Source of the DNA: Ectobacillus panaciterrae DSM 19096
Lineage (GTDB): Bacteria > Bacillota > Bacilli > Bacillales > Bacillaceae_G
Assembly (NCBI RefSeq): GCF_000430785.1
Contig: NZ_AUMR01000014.1
Span: forward strand, 44,977 to 108,976
Reading direction: 5' to 3'
Length of the DNA: 64,000 nt
The position numbers and the translations under genes are program-made. Of this stretch, positions 7,275 to 16,872 are shown piece after piece. The notes beneath the pieces were generated by a model. That model was not told where the DNA came from and searched no databases. It worked only from the letters and a program-made list of their open reading frames with translations. Numbering within the stretch: the first letter of the stretch is position 1; the number at the start of each line of letters is the position of its first letter.

Positions 7275-8408
7275 TTAAATAGCGGCAATTTCTTTCGCGA
7301 GAGCGTCCTCGACGGATACATAAGTGTAGTCAAGGTCTTTTGCGACTGCTTCGTATGTGATTTCGCCGTTCGCCGTGTTTACGCCAAGCTTCAGTGCTCC
7401 GTTTTCAGAGATTGCTTTGTATACGCCTTTGTTGGCGATTTGCAATGCGTATGGAACTGTTACGTTTGTTAAAGCGATTGTGGATGTTCTTGGAACCGCG
7501 CCTGGCATGTTTGCAACGGAGTAGTGAAGAACGCCGTGTTTTTCGAATGTCGGGTTGTCATGTGTCGTTACATGATCGCAAGTTTCCACAACACCGCCTT
7601 GGTCGATCGCTACGTCCACGATAACAGAACCCGGCTTCATGGATTTTACCATTTCTTCTGTAACAAGCTTAGGAGCTTTTGCGCCAGGAATTAATACAGC
7701 ACTGATCAAAAGATCTGCTTCTTTCACAGCTTCTGCGATGTTGAACGGGTTGGACATCAATGTTTTGATTTGAGTGCCGAAAATATCGTCCAATTGACGC
7801 AGACGGTCTGCACTCAAGTCGATGATTGTTACGTCAGCGCCGATGCCGATCGCCATTTTTGCAGCGTTTGTTCCTACGATGCCGCCGCCGATGATGGTTA
7901 CTTTACCGCGGCTTACGCCAGGAACGCCTGCAAGAAGAATACCCTGACCGCCGTTCGGTTTTTGCAGGAATTGCGCGCCAATTTGTACCGCCATGCGTCC
8001 TGCAACTTCGCTCATCGGCGTAAGAAGAGGAAGCGTACGGTTTACTTCTACAGTTTCATAGGCGATAGCAGTAACGCCTTTATCTTTAAGAGCTTGAGCC
8101 AAGGAAGGCTCAGCAGCCAAATGTAAATAAGTAAATAGGATTAAGCCCGGACGGAAGTAATCATATTCGCTGGAGAGGGGCTCTTTCACCTTCATGATCA
8201 TTTCTGATTGCGCCCATACATCAGCAGCGCTTTCTGTCATTTCGGCACCTGCATTCGCATAATCTTCATCCCTGAAACCGCTTCCAATTCCGGCGCTTTT
8301 TTCCACCAATACTTTATGACCGGCCTTTACGAATGAAATGACCCCTGCTGGAGTAAGCGCAACACGATTTTCGTTATTTTTAATTTCCTTTGGTACCCCG
8401 ATAATCAT
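7275..8408 (-). CDS. ald: Alanine dehydrogenase
   Basis: 377 residues, full length for Ald. It interconverts L-alanine and pyruvate plus ammonium with NAD. Visible: N-terminal [20 protein letters not shown] with the pyruvate-binding Arg, catalytic Lys/His region ([15 protein letters not shown]), the Rossmann glycine motif [12 protein letters not shown] (about residue 172) and [10 protein letters not shown] near the end. The ribosome site GGGGGAGAA lies 8 bases before ATG. The AdeR-type regulator is encoded just upstream on the same strand but separated by a terminator, so ald has its own promoter in the 8409-8510 gap. In Bacillus it serves alanine catabolism and sporulation. Confidence 0.97.
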   Translation of the reverse strand: MIIGVPKEIKNNENRVALTPAGVISFVKAGHKVLVEKSAGIGSGFRDEDYANAGAEMTESAADVWAQSEMIMKVKEPLSSEYDYFRPGLILFTYLHLAAEPSLAQALKDKGVTAIAYETVEVNRTLPLLTPMSEVAGRMAVQIGAQFLQKPNGGQGILLAGVPGVSRGKVTIIGGGIVGTNAAKMAIGIGADVTIIDLSADRLRQLDDIFGTQIKTLMSNPFNIAEAVKEADLLISAVLIPGAKAPKLVTEEMVKSMKPGSVIVDVAIDQGGVVETCDHVTTHDNPTFEKHGVLHYSVANMPGAVPRTSTIALTNVTVPYALQIANKGVYKAISENGALKLGVNTANGEITYEAVAKDLDYTYVSVEDALAKEIAAI

Positions 8409-8510
8409 TAGAATTTCTCCCCCTTAGTAACTTTTGAGCTATCTTGCTGTAATCCAAGTATAGAGCGTTCAAAATGCTTTTTCATCGTTGAGAAAGGAGA
8501 AAAATGCGGC

Positions 8511-8538
8511 GTCCTTTTGTGGAATTCCACAAAAGGAC
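8511..8538 (-). terminator. Terminator between adeR and ald
   Basis: GTCCTTTTGTGG, then AATT, then the exact reverse complement: a perfect palindrome with a 12-bp stem. On the minus strand it is followed by GCCGCATTTTTC. It ends the adeR transcript only 5 bases after its stop codon. Confidence 0.8.
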
Positions 8539-8542
8539 ACTG

Positions 8543-9775
8543 CTACATGAATTTCTGGAGCTTTATATCCAAGTACAGAATCATTTTTTGATTCGGGTCT
8601 TTTAAGTTTATTTCGCTGATTTCACATATACGTTTTAATCTGTAGCTCAGTGTATTTGTATGAATGTTCAATGCTTTAGCGGCATCATTCACATTGTTGT
8701 CTTTATTTAGAAATACTTCCAGTGTTTCCACAAGATTACTGTTATGCTTTTTATCATATTCATGCAGCTTTTTCAATGCCTGATTTTCGTATTCCTCATG
8801 TTTTCTTTGTTCTAGCAGAATGTCAATGAGTTGATAAATTCCCATGTTTTGATAGCTATGAATGTTTGCAGTTTCAGAAGGGAACTTTTCTTTAATGGAC
8901 AAGACTCTCAATGTTTCTTTATATGCTTTCGCAATTTTTTGGTAGTCTTTATAGATGCTGCTGAATGCTGGCCTGATTGCTGCGATGCCGAACCGCTTTT
9001 CCATATTGTGTACAAATGCCTCAACAAAGCGATTAATTTCATGAAACGGCTGTTCAATATGATCTAATGAGGTAAGCAGAATAAGCTGATTGCAGTCGAT
9101 GGTGTAAAGCATTACCTTTAAATGTTGGCTTGTTTGCAAGAGATATGAAATTTGTTTTTCTTCCTCAGTTGTAATGTCATCCTGAAATTGAAACGCAGAG
9201 ATAGTAAAAGAAGAGGCAGGAGTAATATGAAATGCATGAAGGTTTTCAATAATTTCCTCATTTACTTTCATATGCCCCGTTAATAGTTTCCAGAAAAACT
9301 CTTGTGAGCGCTCTTCCTTTTTATTTTTACGTGTTTGCAGTTGCAATAGCTTGCTTTTTACAGATTCTGCCGCTGCTTTTAGCAAAGTGCAATCTTGCTC
9401 TGTCAAAGCTTTATCAATCTCGAGAGCCCAAATAAAGCCTAGAACATCGTCTTTATTCCAGATAGAAACAGCTACTCGGTCACCAAGCCCAACATCGTCT
9501 ATACTCTTCACACGAATGGGCTCATTATTTTTTAAAAGTGCGGGGATAATCCCTTCTTTCCATAAACTAGTAATTACTTTTTCAGGTACGCGGCGTCCGA
9601 TAATTGTTGCGATTCTTGCGGGGTCTGTTCGCTCATCATGTGTGCTGTACGCAAGGAGACGGTGATTTGCATCCTCAATTGTAATAGAACATTGTAGAAT
9701 TTCACTAATTACATCAGCAAATTCTTCTAAGCTATCGAAAGCAGTTTTAAACGGATTGTTATTCATATATTTCAA
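8543..9775 (-). CDS. adeR: PucR-type transcriptional activator, AdeR-like
   Basis: 410 residues. The C-terminal HTH (NDAAKALNIHTNTLSYRLKRI, about 365-385) is the PucR helix-turn-helix; the middle resembles the GGDEF-derived PucR domain and the N-terminal part a sugar-diacid or GAF-like sensory domain. In B. subtilis the homologue AdeR activates ald in response to alanine; the gene order here (adeR directly before ald) supports that role. I choose the TTG at 9775 because GAGGGTGA lies 7 bases upstream; the in-frame ATG at 9766 has no well-placed site. Confidence 0.85.
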   Translation of the reverse strand: MKYMNNNPFKTAFDSLEEFADVISEILQCSITIEDANHRLLAYSTHDERTDPARIATIIGRRVPEKVITSLWKEGIIPALLKNNEPIRVKSIDDVGLGDRVAVSIWNKDDVLGFIWALEIDKALTEQDCTLLKAAAESVKSKLLQLQTRKNKKEERSQEFFWKLLTGHMKVNEEIIENLHAFHITPASSFTISAFQFQDDITTEEEKQISYLLQTSQHLKVMLYTIDCNQLILLTSLDHIEQPFHEINRFVEAFVHNMEKRFGIAAIRPAFSSIYKDYQKIAKAYKETLRVLSIKEKFPSETANIHSYQNMGIYQLIDILLEQRKHEEYENQALKKLHEYDKKHNSNLVETLEVFLNKDNNVNDAAKALNIHTNTLSYRLKRICEISEINLKDPNQKMILYLDIKLQKFM

Positions 9776-10110
9776 GATTCATTCACCCTCGTATAAGTAT
9801 ATTTTACTTGTTAGGAAACCTTACAATAGTTCCGTTTGTGTAAATCAACAAAATGATAACATATTTTTTAGATTTTTTCACAATAAAAAATTCACAAAAG
9901 CTTAAAAATGTTGTAATATGACTCTTGAAATCTTCTAATCGTGAGCTTATATATGAAGCATTAGAGATTAGTTGTAGCGGCGATACACTTTTCTTTCGTG
10001 TAAAGGAAAGAGCCAACCCGGCCTTAGTAGTTAGCCTGTTATTTTTTGTACCAATTAATATGGAAGTAAACATCACACGTTTTGCAGTAAAACATTATAG
10101 GGGTGAGAGA
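9776..10110 (+). promoter_or_regulatory. Promoter and structured leader of the amino-acid permease gene
   Basis: A sigma-A-like promoter is readable: TTCACA at 9891, 17-bp spacer, TAATAT at 9914. The predicted start near 9926 is followed at once by a long hairpin (9929-9969: AATCTTCTAAT with ATTAGAGATT, inner GCTT/AAGC), then a second folded region (9976-10015), then a small GGC/GCC stem at 10020-10036 followed by six T. The leader is about 185 bases, long for a simple promoter region. It matches no riboswitch or T-box I know. The divergent adeR promoter must lie at its left edge. Confidence 0.5.
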
Positions 10111-11514
10111 ATGATGCAGGGAAAAGGTAATGAAAAAGAACTTCATCGCGGATTGGAAGAAAGGCATATCACTCTTATGTCGTTAGGGGCGGCTATCGGG
10201 GTCGGACTGTTCCTCGGTTCCGCATCTGCTATTAAGCTGGCGGGTCCCGGGATTTTGCTGGCATACGGCTTCAGCGGCATTATCATGTTTTTCATTATGA
10301 GGGCTCTTGGAGAGATGGCGATTCAAAAGCCTGTGGCAGGTTCGTTCAGCAAGTATGCGCGTGACTATTTAGGCCCTCTTGCCGGTTATTTGACAGGATG
10401 GAATTATTGGTTTTTATGGGTTGTTACTTGTATGGCGGAAATTACAGCGGTTGGTATTTATATGAAATACTGGTTCCCGGATGTTCCGACTTGGATTTGG
10501 GCATTGGCTGCGCTTGTTATTATGACAACAGTCAATTTCTTGGCTGTAAAGGCATACGGGGAGTTGGAGTTTTGGTTCGCGCTTATTAAGATTGTGACGA
10601 TTATCGCTATGATTGCGATTAGTGCGGGAATGATTGTTTTTGGTATCGGAAACGGCGGCATCGCTACAGGCATTCATAATTTATGGGAGCATGGCGGCTT
10701 TTTACCGAACGGAATCAGCGGCGTTCTCATGTCGTTGCAGATGGTTATGTTCGCTTATCTGGGCATTGAAATGATCGGTGTTACAGCCGGAGAAGTTAAA
10801 AATCCGGAGAAAACGCTAGCGAAAGCAATCGATTCTGTATTCTGGCGTATTTTAATCTTTTATGTAGGGGCACTTTTCGTTATTATGGCCATTTATCCTT
10901 GGAATGAAATTGGCACACAAGGGAGCCCGTTCGTTTTGACATTTGAGAAATTTGGAATTAAGTCGGCAGCAGGTATTATCAACTTTGTCGTGCTGACAGC
11001 GGCTCTTTCTTCCTGCAACAGCGGTATCTTCAGTACGGGACGTATGCTGTTCAACTTAGCGGAGCACGGTGAAGCACCGAAGCAATACAGCGCTCTTACA
11101 AAAGGCGGCGTTCCGGGCAAGGCTGTTTTAGCTTCTGCAGCCGCTTTATTAATAGGTGTCGTGCTGAACTATATGGTGCCGGCAAAAGTATTTACATGGG
11201 TAACGAGCATCGCCACATTCGGAGCGATCTGGACGTGGGCTGTTATTTTGTTATCTCAAATCCGTTACCGCAAGAGCTTGCAGCCAGAGATGCAAAAACA
11301 ACTAAAGTATAAAATGCCTTTTTTCCCATATGCTTCTTACGTTTCACTAGCATTTTTAGCAGCGGTCATCGGCCTTATGGCTTATAATCCTGACACAAGA
11401 ATTGCGCTTGCTGTCGGACCGGCTTGGTTCGGCATCTTGGTGGCCTTTTACTACGGTAAAGGACTTCACAAAAGAAATCAGAAGGAGTATTCACAGGAAA
11501 AGCAAATTGGCTGA
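10111..11514 (+). CDS. Amino-acid permease (APC superfamily, AapA/CycA type)
   Basis: 467 residues with about 12 hydrophobic segments, typical of the amino-acid transporter group of the APC superfamily. The first helix has the substrate-backbone motif GAAIGVGLFLGS; the conserved ALGEMA and PVAGSFSKYA follow. Relatives move alanine, serine, glycine, D-amino acids, proline or GABA by proton symport. Position beside adeR-ald suggests alanine (D or L) as substrate; this is inference. The open frame extends to 9925, but ATG at 10111 (or 10114) follows AGGGGTGAGAG and the hydrophilic MQGKGNEKELHRGL is a normal N-terminus, so the upstream part is leader RNA. Confidence 0.88.
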   Translation: MMQGKGNEKELHRGLEERHITLMSLGAAIGVGLFLGSASAIKLAGPGILLAYGFSGIIMFFIMRALGEMAIQKPVAGSFSKYARDYLGPLAGYLTGWNYWFLWVVTCMAEITAVGIYMKYWFPDVPTWIWALAALVIMTTVNFLAVKAYGELEFWFALIKIVTIIAMIAISAGMIVFGIGNGGIATGIHNLWEHGGFLPNGISGVLMSLQMVMFAYLGIEMIGVTAGEVKNPEKTLAKAIDSVFWRILIFYVGALFVIMAIYPWNEIGTQGSPFVLTFEKFGIKSAAGIINFVVLTAALSSCNSGIFSTGRMLFNLAEHGEAPKQYSALTKGGVPGKAVLASAAALLIGVVLNYMVPAKVFTWVTSIATFGAIWTWAVILLSQIRYRKSLQPEMQKQLKYKMPFFPYASYVSLAFLAAVIGLMAYNPDTRIALAVGPAWFGILVAFYYGKGLHKRNQKEYSQEKQIG

Positions 11515-11520
11515 AAAGAA

Positions 11521-11550
11521 GCGGGGCTCATTAATGAGCCTCGCTTTTTT
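11521..11550 (+). terminator. Terminator of the permease gene
   Basis: GCGGGGCTCATTAATGAGCC and TCGC form a near-perfect stem, followed by six T. Confidence 0.85.
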
Positions 11551-11627
11551 AGTTACCCAATAAATGAATGGTATAGTGGCATAATACATATATAAATGAA
11601 AAAATAAATGACCAGGTGACTTGTGAT

Positions 11628-14249
11628 ATGAAGCAAATATGGTATATTTACACGAATGATATTCGCAACATAGCAAAGCATTGGGCCGCTATTATCATTG
11701 TACTCGGTCTCATGATTTTACCATCGCTTTATGCGTGGTTTAATATAGGTGCTTCGTGGAATCCGTATGCAAATACGAAAGATGTCCCGATTGCAGTGGC
11801 AAACCAAGATGCAGGTGCGAATTTGCGCGGAAAAGATATTGATATCGGGAAAGAAATCGTGAAGTCTTTAAAAAAGAATAAAAATCTCGGATGGAAATTT
11901 GTTGATGAACAGCAAGCGATAGAAGGGGTAAAACACGGAAAGTACTATGCAAGCATTACGATACCAAAAGATTTCTCTGAGAAAATCACAACGGTTTTAA
12001 GCGACAATCCGACAAAACCGGAGCTTGACTATTATGTGAATGAGAAAATTAATGCGATCGCACCGAAGATCACAGCAAAGGGCGCAGCAGGCGTTACGGA
12101 GGAAGTAAGCAAAAACTTCGTGAAAACGGCAAACGGAGAGATGTTTAAGCTTTTCAATAAGCTCGGCATCGATCTTGAAGCCAACCTACCCACCATTGAG
12201 AAGGTGAAAGAGCTTATCTTCAGATTAGAAGGACAGTTTCCTGAAATTCATCGAGTGATTGATACTGCATTAGACGATGCAGGGAAGGCGCAGGGACTTG
12301 TGAAAACAGCGCAGGACAGTTTGCCGGCCGTTGAAGATCTGATTTCGGGCGGCCAGCAGATGACAAAGGATTTAGATGCATTTTTCGCAAGGAATCAAGA
12401 TGTGTTGGAAAAAGCGCCAGCGGTAGTGAAGAGCGACTTGATGAAGCTGCAGGAAGCTGCAAATGGGGTAGTCCAGATTACGGATTTTCTTCAAAATCCG
12501 GCAGACAATATTGATTTGAATAAGCTGAGTGAAGAGGATTTTCGGAATATAGCGGATGTTTTGAAGCATAAGCTGGAAACAGTGCGTTTCATCGCTAGCG
12601 GAGTAGGCGCTCCGGTTAACGGAGATCTGGCTGCAGCGCAGCTGAAAGAAGTGCTCCAAGAGAAAAAGAAATTCGCGGATCTTAGCAGGGAAGCTGCAGA
12701 TTCCTTGCTCCGATTTTCAAGCCAGCTGAATGATCGATATCAGACGCACATTTTCGATAGCTCTATTGAGAGACTGCAAACTGCTCAAAAAAATTTCACG
12801 GCTTTGGACAGCAAAATCGATGAGGCTCTCGCCGTAATCGATAAAGGCGGGAAAGTACCAAAAGAGCAGCTGGATGCGATTAATCAGTCTTCTAAGGAAG
12901 CTGCAGTCGCTTTGAACCAAGTATTGTCGAGCTACGAGGGGAATCTTGCAAAATTGGAGCAATTCAAACAAAGCGGAATCAACTTAGACCAGGAAAAAGG
13001 GCAATTACATACAATTATCGATCGCTCTAATGCCGCGATTCAGTTAATTGACAGCATGATACCGGTATTGAATGACATAAATCAGCTTACAGGCGGAAAT
13101 GAGGCTGATCCTGCGGTTCGTCAGCTTCTTCAAGCGAGAGGAGATTTTCAAAAAGCAAACGATTTGGCTTATGCAGCTTTAGATGCCATTAATAAAGGGA
13201 AAAAACCGGCTAAAGATATCATTGATGGCATGAATGCGATATCCAAGGAGGCTTCAAAAGCGTTAGGTGATATTTTAGCGAGATATGATTCTGAAATCGT
13301 CCCGCGTTTCAATAATGCAATTGCTCGTACAAAACAAATGTCAAAAGATGTATTCAGAATTTTAAGCAGCGCAAATGAAAGTCTGCCAACTATAAAAAAA
13401 CTGCTCGATGATGCTGCAAAAGGTCTTGTATTAGGGATAGGAGAGGTCAAAAAAGTAAAAGCGGATCTTCCGGGTGTCGAGGCTAAAATCAAAGACCTTG
13501 CTGCTAAAATACGTGATTTCGAGTCAAAAGAGAATATTCGCGATGTAATTAAACTGTTAAAAAATGACGTGGAAAAAGAAAAGGATTTCTTTGCGAATCC
13601 AGTGAAGCTGAAGGAGAATAGACTGTTCCCTGTATCGAACTACGGCTCGGCGATGTCTCCGTTTTATACAGTGTTATCGTTATGGGTAGGGGCATTGCTG
13701 CTTGTTTCTTTGCTGACTGTAGACGTTCATGACGGAGCGGCTTATAAAAGCCATCACGTTTACTTTGGGCGCTTCTTAACGTTTCTGACAATCGCGCTCG
13801 TACAATCATTTATTGTGACAATGGGCGATATGTTCATACTCGGCACATATGTCGCCGATAAATTCTGGTTTGTGCTGTTCGGTTTGCTGATCAGCACAGT
13901 CTTCGTGCTCATTGTATACTCGCTCGTATCGGTCTTTGGCAATGTGGGGAAATCCATGGCGATTATTTTGCTCGTGCTTCAGGTTGCCGGCTCGGGCGGA
14001 ACGTTCCCAATTCAAATGACGCCTAAGTTTTTCCAGGTCATTTACCCGTTTTTACCGTTCACCTATGCAATTAGCATCATACGTGAGACGGTTGGCGGCA
14101 TACTGTGGGATATCGTTTGGAAGGATCTCTTCATTCTAAGTATGTATATCATCATCATGTTTGTAATGGCCTTGGTGCTCAAAAAGCCTATCAATAAATC
14201 GAGTGAAAAGTTTATGGAAAACGCAAAGGGAAGCAAGCTGATTCATTAA
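11628..14249 (+). CDS. yhgE: YhgE/Pip family membrane protein
   Basis: 873 residues. One membrane helix near the N-terminus (IIIVLGLMILPSLYAWFNI), a long extracellular alpha-helical region (about 60-660) with regularly spaced Leu/Ile and many Lys/Glu, then five to six C-terminal helices of ABC-2 permease type (about 690-860). This is the layout of YhgE/Pip (Lactococcus phage infection protein) and EsaA-like proteins. The molecular role is not settled; some members are phage receptors. The frame opens at 11616, but AGGTGA at 11614 is placed for ATG 11628 (MKQIWYIYTND), the usual family start. Its stop overlaps the start of an ABC ATPase remnant. Confidence 0.88.
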   Translation: MKQIWYIYTNDIRNIAKHWAAIIIVLGLMILPSLYAWFNIGASWNPYANTKDVPIAVANQDAGANLRGKDIDIGKEIVKSLKKNKNLGWKFVDEQQAIEGVKHGKYYASITIPKDFSEKITTVLSDNPTKPELDYYVNEKINAIAPKITAKGAAGVTEEVSKNFVKTANGEMFKLFNKLGIDLEANLPTIEKVKELIFRLEGQFPEIHRVIDTALDDAGKAQGLVKTAQDSLPAVEDLISGGQQMTKDLDAFFARNQDVLEKAPAVVKSDLMKLQEAANGVVQITDFLQNPADNIDLNKLSEEDFRNIADVLKHKLETVRFIASGVGAPVNGDLAAAQLKEVLQEKKKFADLSREAADSLLRFSSQLNDRYQTHIFDSSIERLQTAQKNFTALDSKIDEALAVIDKGGKVPKEQLDAINQSSKEAAVALNQVLSSYEGNLAKLEQFKQSGINLDQEKGQLHTIIDRSNAAIQLIDSMIPVLNDINQLTGGNEADPAVRQLLQARGDFQKANDLAYAALDAINKGKKPAKDIIDGMNAISKEASKALGDILARYDSEIVPRFNNAIARTKQMSKDVFRILSSANESLPTIKKLLDDAAKGLVLGIGEVKKVKADLPGVEAKIKDLAAKIRDFESKENIRDVIKLLKNDVEKEKDFFANPVKLKENRLFPVSNYGSAMSPFYTVLSLWVGALLLVSLLTVDVHDGAAYKSHHVYFGRFLTFLTIALVQSFIVTMGDMFILGTYVADKFWFVLFGLLISTVFVLIVYSLVSVFGNVGKSMAIILLVLQVAGSGGTFPIQMTPKFFQVIYPFLPFTYAISIIRETVGGILWDIVWKDLFILSMYIIIMFVMALVLKKPINKSSEKFMENAKGSKLIH

Positions 14250-14509
14250 TGGAAATGCATCGCTGGCTTTTACATTCATGGCAGCAAGAAAAGCAAACAA
14301 TCGTTATGGTAACCCATGATTTAGATGAAGCAATTTTACTGTCCAACCGAATCTTTATCATGTCACAGCAGCCATCGACTATTATCGGTGAGGTGAAAGT
14401 GAATTTACTTCGCCCGCGCAGCATGGATATGCTGACGTCAGCAGAGTTAAAAGAAGATAAAGCGGAAATTTTGCGTATACTGATTCCTTATATGAGGAAG
14501 GAAAGCTAA
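14249..14509 (+). pseudogene. C-terminal fragment of an ABC transporter ATPase (SsuB/TauB/ThiZ type)
   Basis: 86 codons that match only the last third of an ABC ATPase: VMVTHDLDEAILLSNRIFIM includes the H-loop histidine after the D-loop region. Walker A, the signature and Walker B are absent, and no sequence upstream supplies them because the yhgE coding region ends at exactly this point (TAATG overlap). The GEVKVNLLRPRS tail is typical of nitrate/sulfonate/taurine-class importers. Most simply, a deletion removed the front of the gene and joined it to yhgE. The product cannot be an active ATPase. Confidence 0.75.
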
Positions 14510-14513
14510 AGGA

Positions 14514-14541
14514 AAAGCAGATGGCCTAAGCCATCTGCTTT
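14514..14541. terminator. Bidirectional terminator
   Basis: AAAGCAGATGGC and GCCATCTGCTTTTT with loop CTAA; a T-run on both strands, serving the fragment on the left and yvbH on the right. Confidence 0.85.
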
Positions 14542-14547
14542 TTCTGA

Positions 14548-15162
14548 TTAATTATTGATATAACGCTCAAATACAAATCCAAAATCCTTCACATTATATT
14601 GCTTTCTCGCATCCATTAGCCAAGAGAAAGCAGCGCCGTTCAATTCCTTGAATTGGTCCACTACGCTGTTTTCCGGACTGGAAACGCGGCTTAGTGTGGC
14701 GGAAGCCAATTGCAAGCTTTGCTGGGCATAATTTAAAGATATTTCATTTTCATGGGAAAGTTCCTCGATTTTAATTAGGGCCTTATATAAATCCTTCAGC
14801 TCTTCCAAATGCTTTTTATGTACATCAATGGAATAGTATTCAGCACCCATATTAAATTTCAATTCAACGTCCAAATCTACTGTACCCGCGGTTTCAAGCA
14901 TAACACCGGAGATTTTGTGCGTGCTGTAGCTTAGGCGACGAAGCTTGCGCTTTTTGCTTGTTGCGCTTGTACCGTCGAGGTGCACCAGTGCTTTATTTGT
15001 AAAGCAATATTCATCTGATTTTGATTTGATTAGGAAGAAAATTTTCTCATCATCTTCGTGCATGATATAATCGTCTGCATCTACTTTATCGTAATCCTTC
15101 GGCTGGATTACAGATCCCACATCACTTAATCCAAGAACGTCAGCTGCTATTTTTCCAAACAT
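14548..15162 (-). CDS. yvbH: YvbH-like protein with bacterial PH domain
   Basis: 204 residues, the same length as B. subtilis YvbH. The N-terminal ~120 residues form a mostly beta bacterial PH-like domain (DEYCFTNKALVHLDG segment), followed by a helical C-terminal part (about 125-204) that in this family mediates oligomerisation. Cytoplasmic, no signal or membrane segment. Function unknown. The ribosome site GAAAGGG lies upstream of ATG at 15162. It stands alone between two terminated units. Confidence 0.8.
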   Translation of the reverse strand: MFGKIAADVLGLSDVGSVIQPKDYDKVDADDYIMHEDDEKIFFLIKSKSDEYCFTNKALVHLDGTSATSKKRKLRRLSYSTHKISGVMLETAGTVDLDVELKFNMGAEYYSIDVHKKHLEELKDLYKALIKIEELSHENEISLNYAQQSLQLASATLSRVSSPENSVVDQFKELNGAAFSWLMDARKQYNVKDFGFVFERYINN

Positions 15163-15359
15163 ATTATCAGCCCTTTCTTCGTTTGTTTCGGGTTTATCAG
15201 TCTTTATTATAACATGGGCAGGGTATTGTTTTTGTTAAAATTTTCAATTTTCTTATTGTACATATGAACGCTAGAAAAGTAAGAGCTTTTTTATCATAGA
15301 GAAAGAAGATATTGCCAATTATAAGAATACGGTATATTGAGGAGAAGGGAGGACATCAT

Positions 15360-16856
15360 GTGCAAGAACAACAAACGTTTGGCGCTCCTATTGAATCCAT
15401 GTCTGCTTTAGTGCAAATGTTTCAAAAATCCAAGGACTTTATCCGGTTTCGCCCTAAGGACATAAATCCTCAAATTATCATTTCTTTTTTTCGCACTCTA
15501 ATCAATGAAGAAACGCTGCATAGAGATGTTTTACCGTATATGCCAACAAGCGAAATTCTGTCATTCCATGATTTGAAGGCTGTGTTGCCGATAGAAGCGA
15601 TGGAGATTACAGATAACGTTGAACAAATTTCCAGTAAAGTGCTAAACGGTTACGCCATGATTGAAATAGATGGGGATCATGCCTTCTGTTTATTGGTAAG
15701 CTTGTGCAATAAGGAAGGAAGACAAATTTCGGTTCCTGAAATTGAATATAATGTTGTGGGGCCGCAGGAGGCATTCGTAGAGCTGCTCGACATCAATTTA
15801 AACCTGCTGCGCCGCAGGCTTCCGACCCCGTATTTACAGGTTGAAGAACTGGAGATAGGAAGCTTGTCCCATACACGGGTGGCGGTTACCTTTATCGATG
15901 GAATCGCCAATGAAGAAAACATACAGCATGTACTGGACAAGCTGCGGAATATCGAAATTGATCATATACAAGATAGCTCTTATCTGATCCGAGCGATCGA
16001 GGATAATCCAAATTCCTTGTTTCCTCAGTCCATCAATACAGAACGTCCTGACCGGGTGGCGGGTGTATTGGCCGAAGGGAAAATTGCGATTTTTGTGAAT
16101 GGTTCTCCTTTTGCCATTACGCTGCCGACAACGTTTGTGGAGTTTTTTGCTGCTGTAGATGACTATAATCTTCCATGGCTGATGGCAACCACATTCCGGC
16201 TGCTAAGAGGATTTGCCGTGTTGTTCTCCATGCTGGCAACACCTTTATATGTCGCTGTTTTAACGTATCATTATGAGTTGATTCCAAAGGAGCTCTTGAA
16301 AACTCTCATTGTATCCAGAAGCAAAATTCCCTTTCCGCCTGTGATTGAAGCGCTGTTTTTGGAAGTCGTCATCGAATTGCTCCGTGAGGCCGGTGCGCGT
16401 TTGCCTTCCAAAGTGGCACTTACGGTAGGTATCGTAGGCGGTATCGTAATTGGACAGGCAGCGGTAGCAGCAAGTCTGACCAGCAATATTTTGATTATTA
16501 TCGTTGCGTTATCGGCATTGGCTTCTTTTACGACGCCTATCTACAAAATCGGCAATGCGCTTCGCTTGACTCGCTTCCCGTTTATTCTTTCAGCGCAGTT
16601 TTTGGGAATGTTCGGAATCATTTCATTTAGTTTATTTTTGCTGACGCATTTAGTACGAGCGAAATCTTTGGGACGCCCGTATTTGGCGCCTTTTTATCCG
16701 ACCCGATTGGCGGATTGGAAAGATAGTATCATTCGTCTGCCGCTCTCAACATTTTCTGAGCGCCCTATCACCGCACGCGCTCGCTATCGGAATCGTTTTG
16801 ACAAAGAGAAAGTAAAGCGGCAGAAAGAGAAGACAAAAAGTGATTTTGACGAATAG
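15360..16856 (+). CDS. Spore germination protein, GerA (A subunit) family
   Basis: About 498 residues: an N-terminal hydrophilic domain (1-245), then 4-6 membrane helices (about 250-460) and a basic tail. Conserved family segments include VAGVLAEGKIAIFVNGSPFA and ITIPLPTTF-like ITLPTTFVEFF, and PLYVAVLTYHYELIP. GerA subunits form the germinant receptor of the spore inner membrane with B and C subunits. GTG at 15360 is taken as start because GGGAGG lies 7 bases upstream; the open frame reaches 15312 without a ribosome site. First gene of a three-gene operon; the germinant cannot be read from sequence. Confidence 0.92.
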   Translation: MQEQQTFGAPIESMSALVQMFQKSKDFIRFRPKDINPQIIISFFRTLINEETLHRDVLPYMPTSEILSFHDLKAVLPIEAMEITDNVEQISSKVLNGYAMIEIDGDHAFCLLVSLCNKEGRQISVPEIEYNVVGPQEAFVELLDINLNLLRRRLPTPYLQVEELEIGSLSHTRVAVTFIDGIANEENIQHVLDKLRNIEIDHIQDSSYLIRAIEDNPNSLFPQSINTERPDRVAGVLAEGKIAIFVNGSPFAITLPTTFVEFFAAVDDYNLPWLMATTFRLLRGFAVLFSMLATPLYVAVLTYHYELIPKELLKTLIVSRSKIPFPPVIEALFLEVVIELLREAGARLPSKVALTVGIVGGIVIGQAAVAASLTSNILIIIVALSALASFTTPIYKIGNALRLTRFPFILSAQFLGMFGIISFSLFLLTHLVRAKSLGRPYLAPFYPTRLADWKDSIIRLPLSTFSERPITARARYRNRFDKEKVKRQKEKTKSDFDE

Positions 16857-16872
16857 AAGGTAGGGATGTAGC

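Noticed and set aside
9925..10110. N-terminal extension of the permease
   Set aside because: The extra 62 residues have no family match, lack a ribosome site, and coincide with the folded leader.
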